Shown: piece after piece, positions 1-12,252 of the stretch
Layout: each line of letters starts with the position of its first letter
Numbering within the stretch: the first letter of the stretch is position 1
Assembly (NCBI GenBank): GCA_010909165.1
Contig: VJWM01000025.1
Location: forward strand, 992,001 to 1,056,000
DNA: 64,000 bases
Source: Anthoceros angustus
Lineage: Eukaryota > Streptophyta > Anthocerotopsida > Anthocerotales > Anthocerotaceae
Direction: 5' to 3'
The notes under the pieces: model-generated
Seen by the model: the letters and a program-made list of their open reading frames with translations, nothing else
The model's database searches: none
Told to the model about the DNA's origin: nothing
Position numbers and translations under genes: made by a program

Positions 1-56
1 AGAATGGGCCAGATCTCAGAAGTTAGACTATGGTGCAACGTTTTTGGGCTGTGCAG

Positions 57-2421
57 GTGTCAGCAGCAGCGTTGACTCCCAGCTCCAGCTTTATTGCAAC
101 TCCTGCAGCATCCTGGTTGGATGACTTTCTAGTATGGCTGTCACCAGATGCTTTTGGGTGTTGCCGCAAATTTCCCAATGGTGAATATTGCCCTCCCGAC
201 GATCAGGTTTGTTCTTGCAGCACACACCTCAAAGATGACTAGAGTAGTTTCTTCTAGAGTTTCGACTGGAGGCCTCTCAGTGGAATGAAGGGGGTTACTG
301 ACATCACGGTGTTGGTTGCTCTAATCAGCCTCCGTGCTGTCCTGCTGGCGAAGATTTCTGCGGCCAGAGTGAGTTTTGTAAAGATTGCACAACGGTAATA
401 GCCTGTTCCGGTGCCTGCTCTCTTGGTGGCCAACAAGTTCAGTCTTGTTTGGTGGAAACCTTCATTCTGGGGAGGCATTTAACATGTGGTCTACGGATCC
501 CGCACAACTGTGATTTGACTTTCTGCAGTGTTTCCTGAGGACGGACCTTCATGAAGGTCGACCCTCTACAGAACAATTCAAAGAGAAACTTCCTTGGTTT
601 TTAGAAGCGCTTCCCTCGGCAGACTGTGCAAAGGGTGGTCATGGTGCTTATACAAACAGTGTTGATCTAGATGGTGAGTTTGAGAGGCTGCAAACTTCTG
701 TTCTCCTGTGGATTGAAGGCTTGCGCCATGTAGACATCTCTATACCTGCTTGACAGTTTCAGGGTCAAAAGGCATGTACTGACATTTCGGAGTTGTAGAG
801 TTTGAAAGCGGGATTATCAAAGCATCAGAGTTCCGATCCTACCATACACCTTTGAACAAGCAGGTTGGTTTCTATTTGAAGGTGAAAACGTAATCTACAT
901 GGATGTTAGAGAGGATCTGTCCTGAGGGGGACTTGGTTTTGCAGAGTGACTACATTGATGCTCTACGGTCAGCTAAAGATTTTGCTCGGAGCGTCTCCCT
1001 TTCTTTGAATGTAAGTTTCGTTGGCATTTTGGGCTTGAAGTCCCCGTTAAGAAGCATTGGAGTGACTACTTTGTGCGGTGTGTGTGCTGCAGATCACAGT
1101 TTTCCCATATTCCGTGTTTTACATTTTCTTTGAGCAATACTTGGACATATGGAGGATGACCGTAACCAGTCTGGTACTAGCACTCGGTGGGGATCTGAAC
1201 ACCAGACTGTCGTTATTTTGTGGTCTAGAGGCTGATTTTATGCTCGCTAATCTGGGTTTTGATACATGTTGAATCAGCCACTGTGTTTTGCGTATGTGCT
1301 GCAATAACGAACAGGTATATATCATCTCCACGGTCCCTTGGAACTTATTGTTCTGGCATGAAGGTTATGAGGTGATTCTGAGATGTCTGCCAATTGTGCA
1401 TTCGATGAAGCTTCAATTTGTGGTTGGATGTGGTTGGCAGCATATGGACGTCGGCCATCATCGTGCTTGTCATCTCCATGATAATTGTTGACATGCTGGT
1501 AACTCCTGGCTACTGAATCAGCTATGTACTTCCCTTCCATGTACTATTGTGATGAAGCGTCTGCGGGTCTCAATTGAAGTGTCTGAAGACTGAAGCACAC
1601 AGAATCGATGTGGCAATTTTGCAGGGCTTTATGGTACTATGGGGTATCCAGCTGAATGCTGTTTCTGTCGTGAACCTTGTGATGTCCATCGGCATTGCAG
1701 TGGAGTTTTGTGTCCACATCACCCACGCCTTTGCGGTTAGTAGTCCCTGAACAATGTGTCAGAGCTGGTCCCCAGATTTACATTCCTTCGGTCTGTAATT
1801 GAGGAGTGGCACTGCAGGTGAGTAGTGGGAGCCGTTCGGAGAGATCAACGAAGGCACTTCTGACCATGGGCGAGTCTGTCCTCAGGTGAGACATTCACTT
1901 GCAGTGGGGTGGCCCTTTTGGGTTTCTGACAGCTCTACCCCTCATTGCACTTGCCTTGATCACTCGTCTAATGCTGCTGCTGCGTTTAACGCGTTGGCAG
2001 TGGAATCACTTTGACGAAGTTTGCGGGTGTCCTGGTGCTTTTCTTCTCTCAGTCTGAAATCTTTGAGGTGAGTGTCGAACGCATATCAGAGACGTCAAAA
2101 TTCATTTGCACGGTCCACCCCCTGACCATCTTTGTACGCTCTGGCAGGTGTACTACTTCCGCATGTACTTGTTACTGGTTATACTGGGAGCACTACACGG
2201 CCTCGTATTCCTGCCGGTATGTTTCCCAAAACAACAGAGAAATTTTTAAAACCCTTAGTGAAGCCATGTCCTATGTTTTGATGTCGTCCTGTGTTTGTGT
2301 GCGCAAGGTTCTGCTAAGCATATGTGGGCCGCCTTCAATCTCCGTTGATTCCATGGAGGACATAGGATTGTTAGCAACCTCTGAGACAAGGAGGTCTGAA
2401 GCATTGAAAGCCAGGTCTTAG
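57..2421 (+). CDS. NPC1: NPC1-like sterol transporter, C-terminal part (5' end outside window)
   Basis: Niemann-Pick C1-type protein of the RND/Patched superfamily, which moves sterols across endosomal or vacuolar membranes. Thirteen exons keep phase: 57-206, 329-394, 529-673, 799-863, 945-1010, 1093-1186, 1278-1314, 1441-1498, 1625-1735, 1818-1885, 2001-2067, 2148-2216, 2308-2421. Read together they give the family's C-terminal third: the Cys-rich luminal stretch ([19 protein letters not shown]), KLPWF...[30 protein letters not shown], the permease helices containing [19 protein letters not shown], and the last helices through LHGLVFLP and LSICGPP. The sterol-sensing domain would lie upstream of the window. 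The 5' boundary of the first exon is approximate because an in-frame stop precedes it. Exons as short as 37 nt are flanked by introns of about 80-180 nt. Identification is by remembered similarity to Arabidopsis NPC1; I see no break in the frame. Confidence 0.93.
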
Positions 2422-2591
2422 AGGAGCCGGGTAGCAGCAGCGGTGAAAAATCAGAACTGTATGTTTGTTAGAGATGTGTTCACTGATCAGCCGCCTCTGC
2501 TGCTACTAACCTGTGGATTTTAATGTCATCAATTTCTTGCCCATTCAGGGTGTCCATGTGTTTTCATTCATGTAGAAAGGCTTCCATCGTT

Positions 2592-4493
2592 TCAGCCTGC
2601 AGCACCCGCAGGAAAGCAGGATTCCTCGTTCCAGACAAGCTGCAGCCCGCCTTCCTGATCCTGGCAGGCGTGCACATGGCTATCCATCCAGTCCTGGTGC
2701 TGCGCAGTGACAGGGTTTCCGAGACTGGCGTTGGGGCAGTCGGGATGCTCCATCGGGAAGTGTATGCAGGGCTCGCTGGAGATCCCGGGGGAGCAAGCTT
2801 CCCCGGGCTCCAGAGTCTCCCCCCTGACGTTCATGATGAGAGGACGCAGCCCGGCCAGGCCATGCGCCACGTACCCGAAGGTGGAGTAGGCGGAGGTGGC
2901 TATGGCGTCGCTCAAGCTTAGCAGCCACATCTCCAGCAACGCCGTGCGGGCCTGCCGCATCGTCTCATCCTGCTGCCCGCCTTCTCCACACTGCTTCCAT
3001 AACCAGCAGCACAGGCATGGATCGATCAGGATGGCGTGACATAGCCAGCAGCGGCAGCAGCAGCAGGTGCAAGAGCAGCAGTCGGAGGAAGGGCATGGCG
3101 AGATGACATACAGAGTGGATGCTGACAAGCCGGCCGTCGTCACTGGCTCCCTCGCTGTACTCCCGCTTCATCTCCTGGTAGTACCTCTGCTGCAGAGACG
3201 CCACCAGCACAGCCACGCTGCCGCCATCTCCAGCCGGCTGGGAAGGTGAGGAAGATGATGAAGAGGAGGAGGCATTGGGAGGGGACAGCCCGGGGAGCAG
3301 GCGGTGCTCCTGCAGGCACTGCAAAACCCTAGCGTGCACCGCGCTGTCGAAGGCGGCCAGATCCCATCTCCCGTGGAGCCGGATCTGGACTCCCACTCGA
3401 GCTCCGGAGCTGGAGAGGTATCCCTTGTACACCCGCAGCAGCTGCTTCCAGATAGGGTTTTGCGGCACCACGATGAGGCGGGCCAGCTGCGTGAAGATGG
3501 AGAAGTGCGCGTCTTGGTAGATGGCAGCATCTCCCCGGCCTGGACATTGTTCCTGCTGCTGGCGGGGAGCGAAGAGCGGGACGAGGCGGTGCCAGAAGGA
3601 AGGCAGTATGAGCAGGCGGGAGGCGTAGTACTGCGTGCTGCTCCAGGCCAACCACGTCACGTCTGGCGTGACTGCGTGGTGCGTGGAGTCGCAGAAGAAG
3701 GACTGGTCGCCGGCGCTCTGGATGTGCTCCAGATGCAGGTTCACGACCGGGGGCGCCGCCCGGCCGGCTGCTGCTGCTTCCCAGGCGGCGCCCAGCGCGG
3801 GAGCCTGCCGGACCGCGTCGTAGGGGAAGTCCTCCGGGAGGAGCCAGGAGGAGCCCGGGAAGGGCTGGCAGAGCAGGTTTCCCAGCTTCTTGCCCCCGCC
3901 CGTCTCCAGCATCAGGACTCTGTCGGTGGCCAGAGCGTAGAGGAATGCAGACACCAGGGCCAGGATCTTGTTCCCCAGCCCAGCCGAGCCCTCCATGAAG
4001 ATGAGGTACCTGCACGAGGAGGAAGATGCCCCAGGACCCATGACGAAGGCCTCCGTCCAGTTGCTGACCCGGGATGAGCAGAGCTTGCGCAGGCTCAGGT
4101 ACCGCTCCCAGCTCTCCTCCAGCGCATTGGACGGGGGGAAGCGCTGCCCGGGCCTCCGATACTGGTGTTGCTCGCTGCGAGCCAGGCAATCCGCGTCATG
4201 TTCTGCACACACCACCCACACCACGGTTTCTTCAACAATTTCCTCTCCTCAGGTCTGTGCTCTCTCTTGCTCTCACCTGCTTCATCCAGGTAGGAAGACA
4301 CTGTCGTCTGCGTCCTCCTCGCCTCGGATCCTGCAGGCTCGGGCTGGAGCTGGGGCTCCCTGTTCTTTCCCCTTCCCCACTGCCACTGCCACTGGCGGAG
4401 CAGCTGCGACTCCACGTAGAGCAGCACGCACACCAGGAGCAGCGCGATGCAGATGGCCCCCCCTATTGTCAGGAGCCTGTGGGGCTTGCCCAT
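2592..4493 (-). CDS. FUT1: Xyloglucan galactoside 2-alpha-L-fucosyltransferase (GT37)
   Basis: Golgi type II membrane glycosyltransferase of family GT37, which adds fucose from GDP-fucose to galactose side chains of xyloglucan or arabinogalactan. Exons on the minus strand: 4493-4277, 4202-3112, 2993-2592, phase-consistent, giving 569 aa against 558 for Arabidopsis FUT1. The ATG is at 4491-4493; the codon just upstream is GTG. Residues about 8-28 form one signal-anchor helix (LTIGGAICIALLLVCVLLYV). The luminal domain shows YLIFMEGSAGLGNKILALVS, then VGVQIRLHG (the basic GDP-fucose motif) and, in the last exon, TSAYSTFGYVAHGLAGLRP and a Cys-rich tail. A Ser run and Pro/Gln-rich patches are lineage-specific fill. 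The last acceptor could be at 2993 or 2990, which changes one Gln. Whether the acceptor substrate is xyloglucan or arabinogalactan cannot be told from sequence. Confidence 0.93.
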
Positions 4494-6466
4494 CACTCCT
4501 CCGTCTCATCAAGCTTGCTTGCCTCACCCTCTCCCCATGGGGGCGAGCGAGTTTGAGGACCAGGTATCATCCGACCTCAAAGCCAGGTCTCTGTGGCTCC
4601 TGTTGCCTATGGGGTGGCATCTCCCAGCTAATGAACCTGGCCCTGCTTCATGCTGGCATCCTCCATGGCTGAATTGTCCCCTCCCCAACAAGAAAACCAG
4701 GACTTCTTGAAACCCTTCGTCCTAACGGACTTAACGGTTGCTACTGTCACCCCACCAATATGCACAACCTTTCTGGTCCATACTTCATACATACGTACAT
4801 ACGCACGGGCCATTATGTATTGTATATAACAAAAGTCGTTAGCGATTAACTACGTGATGTAGACGCTCGTTCGATTGGATACACTCACCTGGATAAATCG
4901 TACCTAGTAGGTATGTATGTCCTTGCAAGGGGTTTCGAACGTTTCGTATGCTTTTTTAACCGTAGAAGGCCTAACCCTTTTTCCAGTTATTCTAGATAAA
5001 TAAATGTTTTTTATAACTATTTTCGCTTTGCTCTTGCATCCACAAATACCAGCTCACCATAAAATACCAGTTCACCAAGATCTGCATTCCTTGTGGTTTG
5101 AAAACTAGAAACCAACTTGGTGTGTCCCCCACTAATTTCCAAGCGTCTTGGGCCTCGGTTACCATGGTGATAGTGGGGGAGCATCGTTCACTCATTTTGA
5201 ACTTCTACTACTCAGATTGTTGAGCAAACTTGCTTGGGGCTAGATTCAAGCACAACCCGTAAGTTGCCAAAAATCAGGCCTAGTTGGATACTCCACGGCT
5301 AGTCAAAACATCTTCTGAAGACAAAAATCTTGGGGGAGGCGGGACGCTCACGTTTTACCATCATGTGTGCAAGAACAAGACCTTAGACCGAGGGGTTGAT
5401 ATAGAGAATCAGGCAGGATCGATCTGATATGAGGATTGGAGGAGAAGGAAGACTTGTTATCCAAGAGTGTGCACACAATCATTCTTATGTTGCAAGAGGT
5501 GTGAGTCTCCTTCAAACAATGTGTGTCCCTAGCTGCCATGCTGGCTAACAGCTCTATTAACAGGAGATGTCTGCATATTCTAATAGTTGAGGCGAATCTT
5601 GAAGCATCTTTCCATGTTTCGGCGTGTAGCACACGATTCATGGCACTGATTTTTGTCATGTAAAATTCCACATGGCTACCAAGCCCTCCGCATAGTTTGT
5701 TCAAGTGTCCCTTGGCTTGAAACCTCCTAAAAAGAATTCACGGCCTTTAAACGATGGGCGAACAACTCAATTTGAGTCGCTTTGTCCTTGTGAGTTAAGG
5801 AAATGGAAGTTTTTGTAGATGTAAATAGAAGTTTCTGCAGGATGTACTATGCCTCTTCCTCAAATATCGGTTCCTTATTAAACTAGTAGCTATTGCATAA
5901 AATGGTATGTTGATTATTGGAGGACAGAATAGAACCCTCCTAATAGTTATAGAAATAAAACAGTGAGAGTGAGTTACTATTTTTTGGGACTTAATATAAA
6001 AGTATATATTTTGGTGCAGTTGGTGTATATCTCGTAGCATGCAATGATGGCTCCTATATTCAAGCTGAGGTTCCGGAAAAGGCTTTTAATAGTGCAAATA
6101 TATCTTTCCAAGTGAAAACAACGAAAGTATATGTATTAGGGTGTGAAGGGTTTTACAATAAATAGTTACCAAGGGTTAGGAACCAACATCACTAGGGACA
6201 GAAATAGTTGGTGTAAACATTCAAGTACAGAGAACCCGTTAAGGGTCAATATTAGTTGGGGGTATGCACCTCATCCCAACAATTATCCAACCTCAAGGGT
6301 GTTTTATTGAAGAAGTATTGTGTGCGAAATAAGTTACAAATCAATCAGTTCACATCATAAAGGAGTTCTTGCTGGGTATTTGATCCAACATTGTATTTTT
6401 TATTTCAACACTTAACGCAAAGCTAGTTATCTGGTAAAAGAAGAGAAAAAGGAGTCATATCCAGAT
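4494..6466. other. AT-rich intergenic spacer
   Basis: No supported gene. The first 200 bases are the likely promoter and 5' leader of the fucosyltransferase. From about 4730 the sequence turns AT-rich and all reading frames are short and unlike known proteins. No tRNA or obvious transposon ends seen. Confidence 0.6.
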
Positions 6467-7265
6467 ATGGAAAGACATACCTTGGAAAAAGCTTATAACG
6501 AAGAAGAAGGAGAAGGAGAACAAAGGAGAAGTCCTAAAGGGAAAGATGAATTTGAAACTTTATGGGGAGGCTCGTGGTGGAGTTGCTTCATACGTGAACA
6601 AACTATTAATGGGTATCTGGTAGAATATGAAAATATGCCCAATGACATAGAAGAGAGACCAGCATGCTTTCTTCGAGAAAGAACAAGGAAGCTTGAAGAC
6701 AATGATTGTGAAGATCATTTGAAGCACCTTCTCCCCAACAAAGAAAACAAGGACCAATGTGTTGTATTTGTTACTCATCCCACTTTGAAGAAGAGAAAAC
6801 GTGATGAAAAAGTCTTAGAGGTAAGTACTTAGAAATTCTATATTCCCGTGTCCCTATTTAGTTTTCAAATTATCTAACAAAAAATATTTTAATAATATTC
6901 CATAATCAATCTATGCTCAATCTTGGTACAGAAACGATGGTATGATGCTCAACTTATTAAAGTAAAACGAGGGAGGAGTCGAACTTCAAAACAATGTACT
7001 TGTAAGTTTGAAGTTTTACTTTATGAGTTGAGGTTTACAGAAAAAAGAGGAAAAGAGTACCGATATGCAATAGATTACGACACAAAAATCCCTCGCAGTA
7101 TTATGGTAAATATCAATAATATATGTGTTTATGTATCCGAGGACGACTCCTAAAGAGGTACATGTTGTGTTGGATGACTTTAAGGATTTGATGCATGAGG
7201 AATTGTTTACCTCTTCGCAAAGTGTGGATCATGAGATTGAATTAGATAAGTGCACTTTCATCTAG
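6467..7265 (+). CDS. CLASSY-like N-terminal domain protein without SNF2 helicase
   Basis: Three phase-0 exons (6467-6820, 6932-7105, 7158-7265) give an open 211-aa protein starting at an ATG. Visible features are FETLWGGSWW near residue 26, a basic patch with LRERTRKLEDNDC, then QCVVFVTHP, and in exon 2 WYDAQLIKVKRGR followed by CTCKFEVLLYE. These follow the order found at the N-terminus of plant CLASSY proteins, the SNF2-type factors that recruit RNA polymerase IV in RNA-directed DNA methylation: an FE-x-x-W-GSW start, the RKA-DC block, then W-DA-I-x-x-KR with CTCKF-V. A full CLASSY exceeds 1200 aa and ends in a helicase; none is seen before the next gene. Codon use is AT-rich like the surrounding DNA. 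This may be a truncated relic, a transposon-carried copy or a real stand-alone module. The second intron (52 nt) is very short. Family call is by recall only. Confidence 0.5.
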
Positions 7266-7514
7266 AGCATCTTTGCCCTCCTTTTTTTCCTGGGACCCAT
7301 TAATGACTATTGATTATATTTTTATTTAGATATTATTTATTTACTACATCATGTGCACAGGGTCCAAACATAGCCACATTAGAGTATTGGACCTCCCTTC
7401 AAGAGTGACAGTTAGACTTGGGTCCATTGAAAATCCATGCTCAAGCACCCTTGAGTCAAATCACTACTAGGATGAGGTGGTACCCATCCTCTCTTACAAA
7501 AGCAAGTCCTATTG

Positions 7515-7730
7515 GGCAGCCTATTGTAAAACAGCCATAGGGGCCCGCTTGGTGTAAAAAGCACTTAGAGGAATTTTGGGATGCTCTAAAAGCCTTAGGG
7601 GCCCGCTTGTTGTAAAAAGCCCTTAGGGGCAATCTATTGTAAAGCCTTAGGGACCCGCCTATTGTAAAAAGCCCTACGGTGCCGCTTGCTGTAAACCCTA
7701 CGAGGCTCCTGCTGTAAACATTATGGGGCT
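7515..7730. repeat. Degenerate tandem repeat with TTGTAAAAAGCCCTAGGGG-like units
   Basis: Six to seven imperfect units of roughly 25-40 bases, each containing a variant of (C)CT(A/T)TTGTAAA(AA) followed by GCC(C)TTAGGGGCCC. Unit length drifts and no open frame runs through. It looks like a decayed minisatellite just downstream of the CLASSY-like gene. Confidence 0.7.
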
Positions 7731-8338
7731 ACTCTGAATTAAATCCATAATCAAGTTGACTGAAAAACGACCAAGTTGACTAAAAAACATTAGAGTGTTG
7801 TGAAACGCAATGATCCAATCCGATAATAAACCGAGAGAAAAAATAAACGATCTTCTAGAGTAGCTGGTGAAAATGAAAGCTTGCTTGAGGTCTTCCCCAA
7901 GCTGTCCCATAACTATCTACGTATGTACTTGTTCGGCATGAGAAAGTAGCCAGTTAAATGGGAGCTTGCTTGCCACGGCCTGTCAGGCAGTGATTCGCTA
8001 TACCGTACAGGGTGTTACCGATGAGCCGTCTGGGAAAATAATATAAACGAATTAAAAAAATCATTCCCGCTCTAGGCAACAGCTTAGAATTATACACATC
8101 TAAAACGAAATCTCTCCTCGGTAATATAAGGATGTATGTCCGATTTAGGAAGGACATGAGCACCCATACCCTGCTCCAAGGTCCTCTACAGTCCGCCCCT
8201 CTTCTACATGAATATTGCACGTCAACACGAGGGAACCCGGCTGCAATCGTTTGTTATAAAGGCAAGTCTCTCCAGTTGCCTGCTTTCCTGGCCCTGAACA
8301 TGTTGCGGGTGATGCTCCGACTTCACTCTATCCTGGAC
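7731..8338. other. Spacer between repeat and elongin-A 3' end
   Basis: No gene supported. The distal part is the probable 3' untranslated region of the minus-strand elongin-A gene. Nothing else recognised. Confidence 0.5.
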
Positions 8339-9486
8339 TTAACGACGGGTGAAGGACGTGCCCACCTTGCGTGTCTGGCTTCTAGCTCTTGCCTCATTAC
8401 TGTAAGCCACCACATGATAGTTAAAAACTAAAGCCACAAGAGAAGTGTCCCGAGCCGGGAACACACTCACTTGTCAGCTCAGCAAAACTCACCTAGCAGC
8501 GTACTCCATCCTCGCCTTCTTCATGAGTCTTCCTCTGGTAGTAGAGGAGCTTCCTCCTGCAGTGCCTCCTCGGCCGAAAGATGAGGGGCCACCCTTCCGC
8601 TTCTTTGAAGCTGGGGGAAGCTTCTCACAGACGACGAGTTGTCTGCTCACTTTTTCTGCGCAATTCAACAAATTCATCATGTCACCCTAGCTCAACAAAC
8701 CCGTCATGTCTCTATAGCTCAACAAATTCAACTTATCACTCTAGCTTGACAAATTTCAACATTTCTCTTGAGCTCAACAAATCCATCATACCAACCTAGC
8801 TCAACAAAATTCATCATGTCACCCCAGCTCAAGTAGTAAAGTGAGCAGCAGGCATGCATGTGCAGTGGAATGCAACTTGACACTCACCTTGCTCCGCCTT
8901 CTGGTACAGCTGTTTCAGCCGGCTCACCCCGGCCTGCTCCTCCTTTTCTCGATCCCTCAGCTTAGCCTGAGAGGAAGAAATCCACGAGCGCATCGTGAGT
9001 GAAAGCAACGAAGCTAAACCTAGCAAAGCAAAGCCCCGTAAAATCCCCGCTTCTCCTTACCTCGTACAAGTTCTTCCACGTATAAACTTTGTTCAGCCGC
9101 TCCATCTTGGCCATGGCGGCCTTCACGCGGTCCTCCCCAAACCTCCGCTGGTAGATTTTTTTCCATAGATCGTTTGTAATGGGAGTGAGATCTCTGCCCT
9201 GCGCATGCAAAAATAGCGAAAATTCCTCAACACGGACAGGGCCGGCCCGGTGTCAGAAAAGAAACACACACACCGCTGGTACTCTCAGAAAGCAAGCCTA
9301 CCATACCTTCGTGCACGTTTCGATACGCATAAGCTGATCCTCCGTGCAGTGCGGCAGGATCACGGCCAGCAAACTGGCATCGGTGTCTCCAACATCGCTT
9401 AGGTAGGCTACGTTATCGATAGCTCGCTGGACGCACAGCTGCTGCAGCTTGGGGGCCATCGCGTCTTCGTCACCACTCGACTCCAT
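8339..9486 (-). CDS. ELOA: Elongin-A (RNA polymerase II elongation factor SIII subunit A)
   Basis: Five phase-consistent exons on the minus strand: 9486-9307, 9198-9061, 8966-8888, 8655-8493, 8399-8339, encoding 206 aa, a normal size for short plant elongin-A proteins. Exon 1 holds the leader-type LCVQRAIDNVAYLSDVGDTD and ILPHCTEDQLMRIE, the elongin-A core that contacts the elongin B/C complex. Exon 2 holds GRDLTPITNDLWKKIYQRRF and TWKNLYE. Exon 3 is a charged helix (REKEEQAGVSRLKQLYQKAE). Exon 4 gives SRQLVVCEKLPPASKKRK and LMKKARMEYAAR, matching the C-terminal LMKKAK block of plant relatives. The protein acts in the nucleus in Pol II elongation or as a substrate receptor for a cullin ligase. 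The start chosen is the ATG at 9484-9486 (MESSGDED); another ATG lies 21 nt upstream in frame. Intron 3 contains a minisatellite. Confidence 0.9.
8662..8833. repeat. Minisatellite in elongin-A intron 3
   Basis: Five imperfect units of about 34-36 bases, each with AGCTCAACAAATT and CATCATGTCACCC variants, fill most of the intron between elongin-A exons 3 and 4. The array ends within about 10 bases of the exon 4 acceptor. Confidence 0.8.
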
Positions 9487-12252
9487 ATTGCTACGCAAAT
9501 TCCGCAATTCTATTGTTCCTCAGCAATACTGATAGTATTATTGCCCTACGACAATTGTTTTTCAAAGATGAAAATACACCGTTTGGTGATAAACAAGGCG
9601 GCACAGTCCCCGGGCTAAAAGCTCGAAGCAAAAGCGACCTAGAGTGAACAGTAGGCCCGAGGAGTGGATAGGCCAAAATGGAAAATATCAGAATGTCCTT
9701 TCAGCCCCAGATGACCGAGTGTCCCGAATTGATACTCTCGAGCCACTTTTTGGCCTGTAGCGAAAACACTGGTGCATACGTCTTGCTGGGGAGGGATCTT
9801 TGTCACGTTTGAGGGACTGTGGGTTGTTGTTCCTCGTCCCTGGCGATGGCTCCACGAGCGGGGGTTCCTCCTCTGCCATGGTATGAAGATTGGCTCACTA
9901 TCCATCCCTCAATTCTTTGTTTCAGCAATCTGTCGCGCTGGTCGTTTGGTAGATGGGCTCACCCCAAAAGGTGAGCCGGCAGGAGCAGACCGCCGGCATG
10001 TTCAGGAGCAAACCAGGTCACCAACGTCCAAGTTCGCCGTGTTTTCATTGGTATGGGATCGCTGCGCACGGTTGAGGTGCGTCACAGCTTCATTGCTTTG
10101 GATCACGCTGGTCAGACTGGAATTTAGGGTTTAGGGTTGGAGAACTCGGGTGGGGGCTTTTTCTGGGGATGCTGCCCTTCAGCCGTCTAAGTCTGCGAGC
10201 TGTGGCTCGTCTGGTGAACAAAGCACAGGTTTTGGGATGATTGAGAGGTTGACATGTGCACAGTGGGGTAACGTCAGATTGGAGCTTTCCTCGTGACGGA
10301 CAACGGACTTCAGCGCATAAAGTAACAAGGGGGGGCTGCAGGAGGGGGCTGAAAGAGGGTTAAGAGCTTTTCAGGCCTGTTGCAGTCTGGACAAATTGTA
10401 AATCTGTTGTGTGTGCGCATTAGCCCGGAATTCTCGCCCTCTCGGATCACAGGATTCACACACAACACACGCAGCCCACTGACTCGCAATGATATGCTTG
10501 GTGCAGCACTGCACGTTCTGCAGTTGCACATAGATCAGTGGTTTCACTGTCAAGGCTCAGCAACAACACAAGTAGTTAGCCAGGCAGTTGCAAGGGTCAG
10601 TCAGTCTCAAAATTCCTGTCCGGGGGAGGTGGGACGAGGAGCCGGTCTTCATGTGGCACACGCACATACAAAATCTTGGAAGCTTTACCAGAACTTGAAT
10701 ATCTCCGGATAGAAAAGAAGAAGTTGTGATCCAGGGGCTAGTCCCCATGCTTGCATTCGAGGTGGCAGTACAACATTGTGTCTGGGCTCTATAGCTCAGC
10801 CTTCTGCTCACACCTTGGCTACCATTAACATCAAAGTTCCCATTTCCTCGAGATATCGTACTGAGTGCAAGGGCCCATCTCACCTAGTGCTCGCATCACC
10901 GTGCTGCCCTTAAGCTGTCTTCCGGCCTTTAATGGCACCTATGTCTTTCCCATCCAGTGAACATGCCTAAGGCTCACATCACCACTTTTGTACTTGAGGT
11001 TGCCTTTCCCTCTAGCAGTACCTAAGTCTTTCCCATGCCCTGAACATGATCAGGAACACAAAAGGAGGATACATAGGATAGGTTATATGGGTAACACAGA
11101 AACAGGGTCTCCGATCACAGTGGGAGACGACGGTTAGAGATAAGTGTTCAAAGGATCTAGACGGTATTCTTGCATGCAAAAGGCTATATAGAGACCACGG
11201 CTCTGATGTGACCGCTACCCTATTGTGCTGAATGTTGTTTTGTGAGAAGTTGAAGCAACTGGATTCCAGGTCATGAAGCCTAACTATCACACAGCCCTCG
11301 TATGTATTGCATTGTAGCGTGGTGTTGAGCTTTGTCTTGTGCTTTTGCAGAAAAAGGTGGTGCCGTGCAGGTCTCCCCTAGAGAGAGAGGAGGACTAACT
11401 ACCCATGCTAGGTTCAAGTTTTGCAGCTACTTGAGTCATCATAGTTTTCTCTTCATGTCACTGAGCTTCATTTTCACTCTGAATATACGAAACAGGCCCA
11501 GCCAAGAGATGAAACCAACCTTTCAAGTAAAAATGTGTCTTGCAAACACAAGTCTTCACCTAACTTGGATCGTCTGTCCTTCGAGGATGTTTTTAGGATG
11601 TAGCCTGCAACTCTTGCTCAATAAAGTAGCCGTCAACTCCTACCAGTAAAGGAAAGGCCACCAAAGTTCTGCCTTGTTCCTCAAATGCAGCCCCTAGCTC
11701 CACCACCTGCTCCACAAATGAACACTTTCCTATTCTGACCTTCCATTGTTGATACACTCTAAATAGTAGGACAAAGATTTCTCAGAAGTTTCCATGTCTG
11801 GAGGGAATACATCTACATTAGACTGATTCGTTACTTTACGAACCCATAGTTTAATTACCTAGACTCTTGCCCCAAAGCAAAGGTATATTGATACTATTAA
11901 CGGCTTCAATTGACTGAATAAATTGCTTTTCATTAAAGGTGTGGCATTGTAATTATTCTTTCTATGATTCCTTGGGTGGCTCTGTGGTAGCTTGGAAGTG
12001 TGTTGTGGCTTGGAAGTGGATTGTTTACGTTGTTCAGGGTTTGGAAGTGGGTTGTTTATGTTAGTCAGGGCATAGTAGGTGCTTCACACCTTTTTTGTTA
12101 ACAGGTTCTTCATAATTCAGTCTTGAATAAATATTGTCACATATATCATGTCACTCTAGAACAGAAGAGTTTGTGGAGACTTAGCTGGTGATTGCAAGAG
12201 TTTGTGCAAACTTAGCTGCTGATTGCTCTTGCTGCTGAACAAACCATAAAAA
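9487..12252. other. Gene-poor spacer with a short telomere-like tract
   Basis: I found no convincing gene. About 9490-9880 should contain the elongin-A promoter. A short minus-strand frame starting MAEEEPPLVEPSPG near 9879 looks exon-like but has no partner that I can join. Two and a half TTTAGGG units lie at about 10122-10137. Around 10910-11040 short phrases such as GTCTTTCCCAT recur. The part just before 12253 is the presumed promoter of the APD-like gene. Confidence 0.5.

Noticed and set aside
3304-4077. 257-codon plus-strand frame (and minus-strand 286-codon frame in the same place)
   Set aside because: Shadow frames of the fucosyltransferase exon, which has clear family motifs in its own frame.
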